7,136 nt of DNA from Lysobacterales bacterium (GTDB lineage Bacteria > Pseudomonadota > Gammaproteobacteria > Xanthomonadales > Rhodanobacteraceae). A program made the position numbers and the translations under genes. The stretch lies in the NCBI GenBank assembly GCA_013298265.1, contig JAAFHE010000187.1, forward strand, positions 1 through 7,136. Reading direction: 5' to 3'. This document shows positions 6,960-7,136 of this stretch, piece after piece; within the stretch, counting starts at the first letter, position 1, and every line of letters begins with the position of its first letter. The notes beneath the pieces were generated by a model. The model made no database searches and was not told where the DNA came from. It was given only the letters and a program-made list of their open reading frames with translations.

Positions 6960-7136
6960 GCGCGACGACGGCGCGGCGGGGAGGCGAAGCCGCGACGGTC
7001 GCCGGCCTGGTCGGCTTTCTCGCTCTTCAGGGGGCTGACGCGAGCCTCGGATTGGCCTGGGCCTGCCTTGTCGCTGCTGCGGCCGCGGCACTATGGCGCG
7101 ACGCGATCGATCTGTCGCGGGCGCCCGATGCGCTGG
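6956..7136 (+). CDS. Possible membrane protein, N-terminal part only (3' end outside window)
   Basis: After the lysS stop, one forward frame stays open to the window end and encodes a convincing membrane-protein N terminus. It has a short basic lead ([11 protein letters not shown]), a hydrophobic helix [11 protein letters not shown], a small linker, and a second helix rich in alanine ([13 protein letters not shown]) ending in WRDAIDL. No ATG, GTG or TTG occurs in this frame between the lysS stop region and 7052. The best-placed initiator is CTG at 6956-6958, overlapping the lysS TGA by four bases, which would imply translational coupling. TTG at 7052 is the alternative. CTG starts are rare, so the start, and the gene itself, are uncertain. 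I do not recognise the family from about 59 residues. Confidence 0.35.

Overview
This is a GC-rich gammaproteobacterial chromosome segment. The order recJ, prfB, lysS and the close resemblance of the LysS and RF2 sequences to Xanthomonadales proteins (from memory, not a search) suggest the Xanthomonadales (Xanthomonas, Lysobacter or Rhodanobacter relatives). All supported genes lie on the + strand.

Layout. Positions 1-1224 hold the C-terminal 407 codons of recJ, cut by the window edge. Next is a perfect 127-bp tandem duplication (1166-1292 and 1293-1419) that repeats the last 19 codons and stop of recJ plus 68 bp of downstream DNA. The length of exactly 127 bp equals a common maximum assembly k-mer, so a contig join with an untrimmed overlap is a serious possibility. 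A non-coding stretch with two hairpins and a T tract (to about 1541) precedes a small unrecognised gene (1568-2101). It encodes a two-helix membrane protein and is visibly less GC-rich than its neighbours. A 370-bp intergenic region (2102-2471) follows, with several inverted repeats including a 37-nt two-part hairpin.

From 2472 comes a compact cluster: prfB (release factor 2, with the classical +1 programmed frameshift at codon 26 fully preserved), two exported ankyrin-repeat proteins that look like tandem paralogues (3623-4690 and 4745-5365), and lysS (5424-6959). Gaps are 25, 54 and 58 bp with no convincing terminator between genes, so a single transcript is likely. prfB and lysS are neighbours in many gammaproteobacteria, including E. 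coli. Here a pair of probable periplasmic ankyrin proteins sits between them. After lysS, a frame overlapping its stop codon encodes a plausible membrane-protein N terminus, cut by the window end.

How the genes fit together: RecJ is a DNA repair exonuclease, and RF2 and LysS are core translation factors. The two ankyrin proteins are probably exported and have no evident functional link to translation. The most notable points are the exact 127-bp duplication and what it implies for the join, the paralogous ankyrin pair with a matching two-cysteine pattern, and the structured DNA upstream of prfB. I see no mobile element, CRISPR array, tRNA or rRNA.
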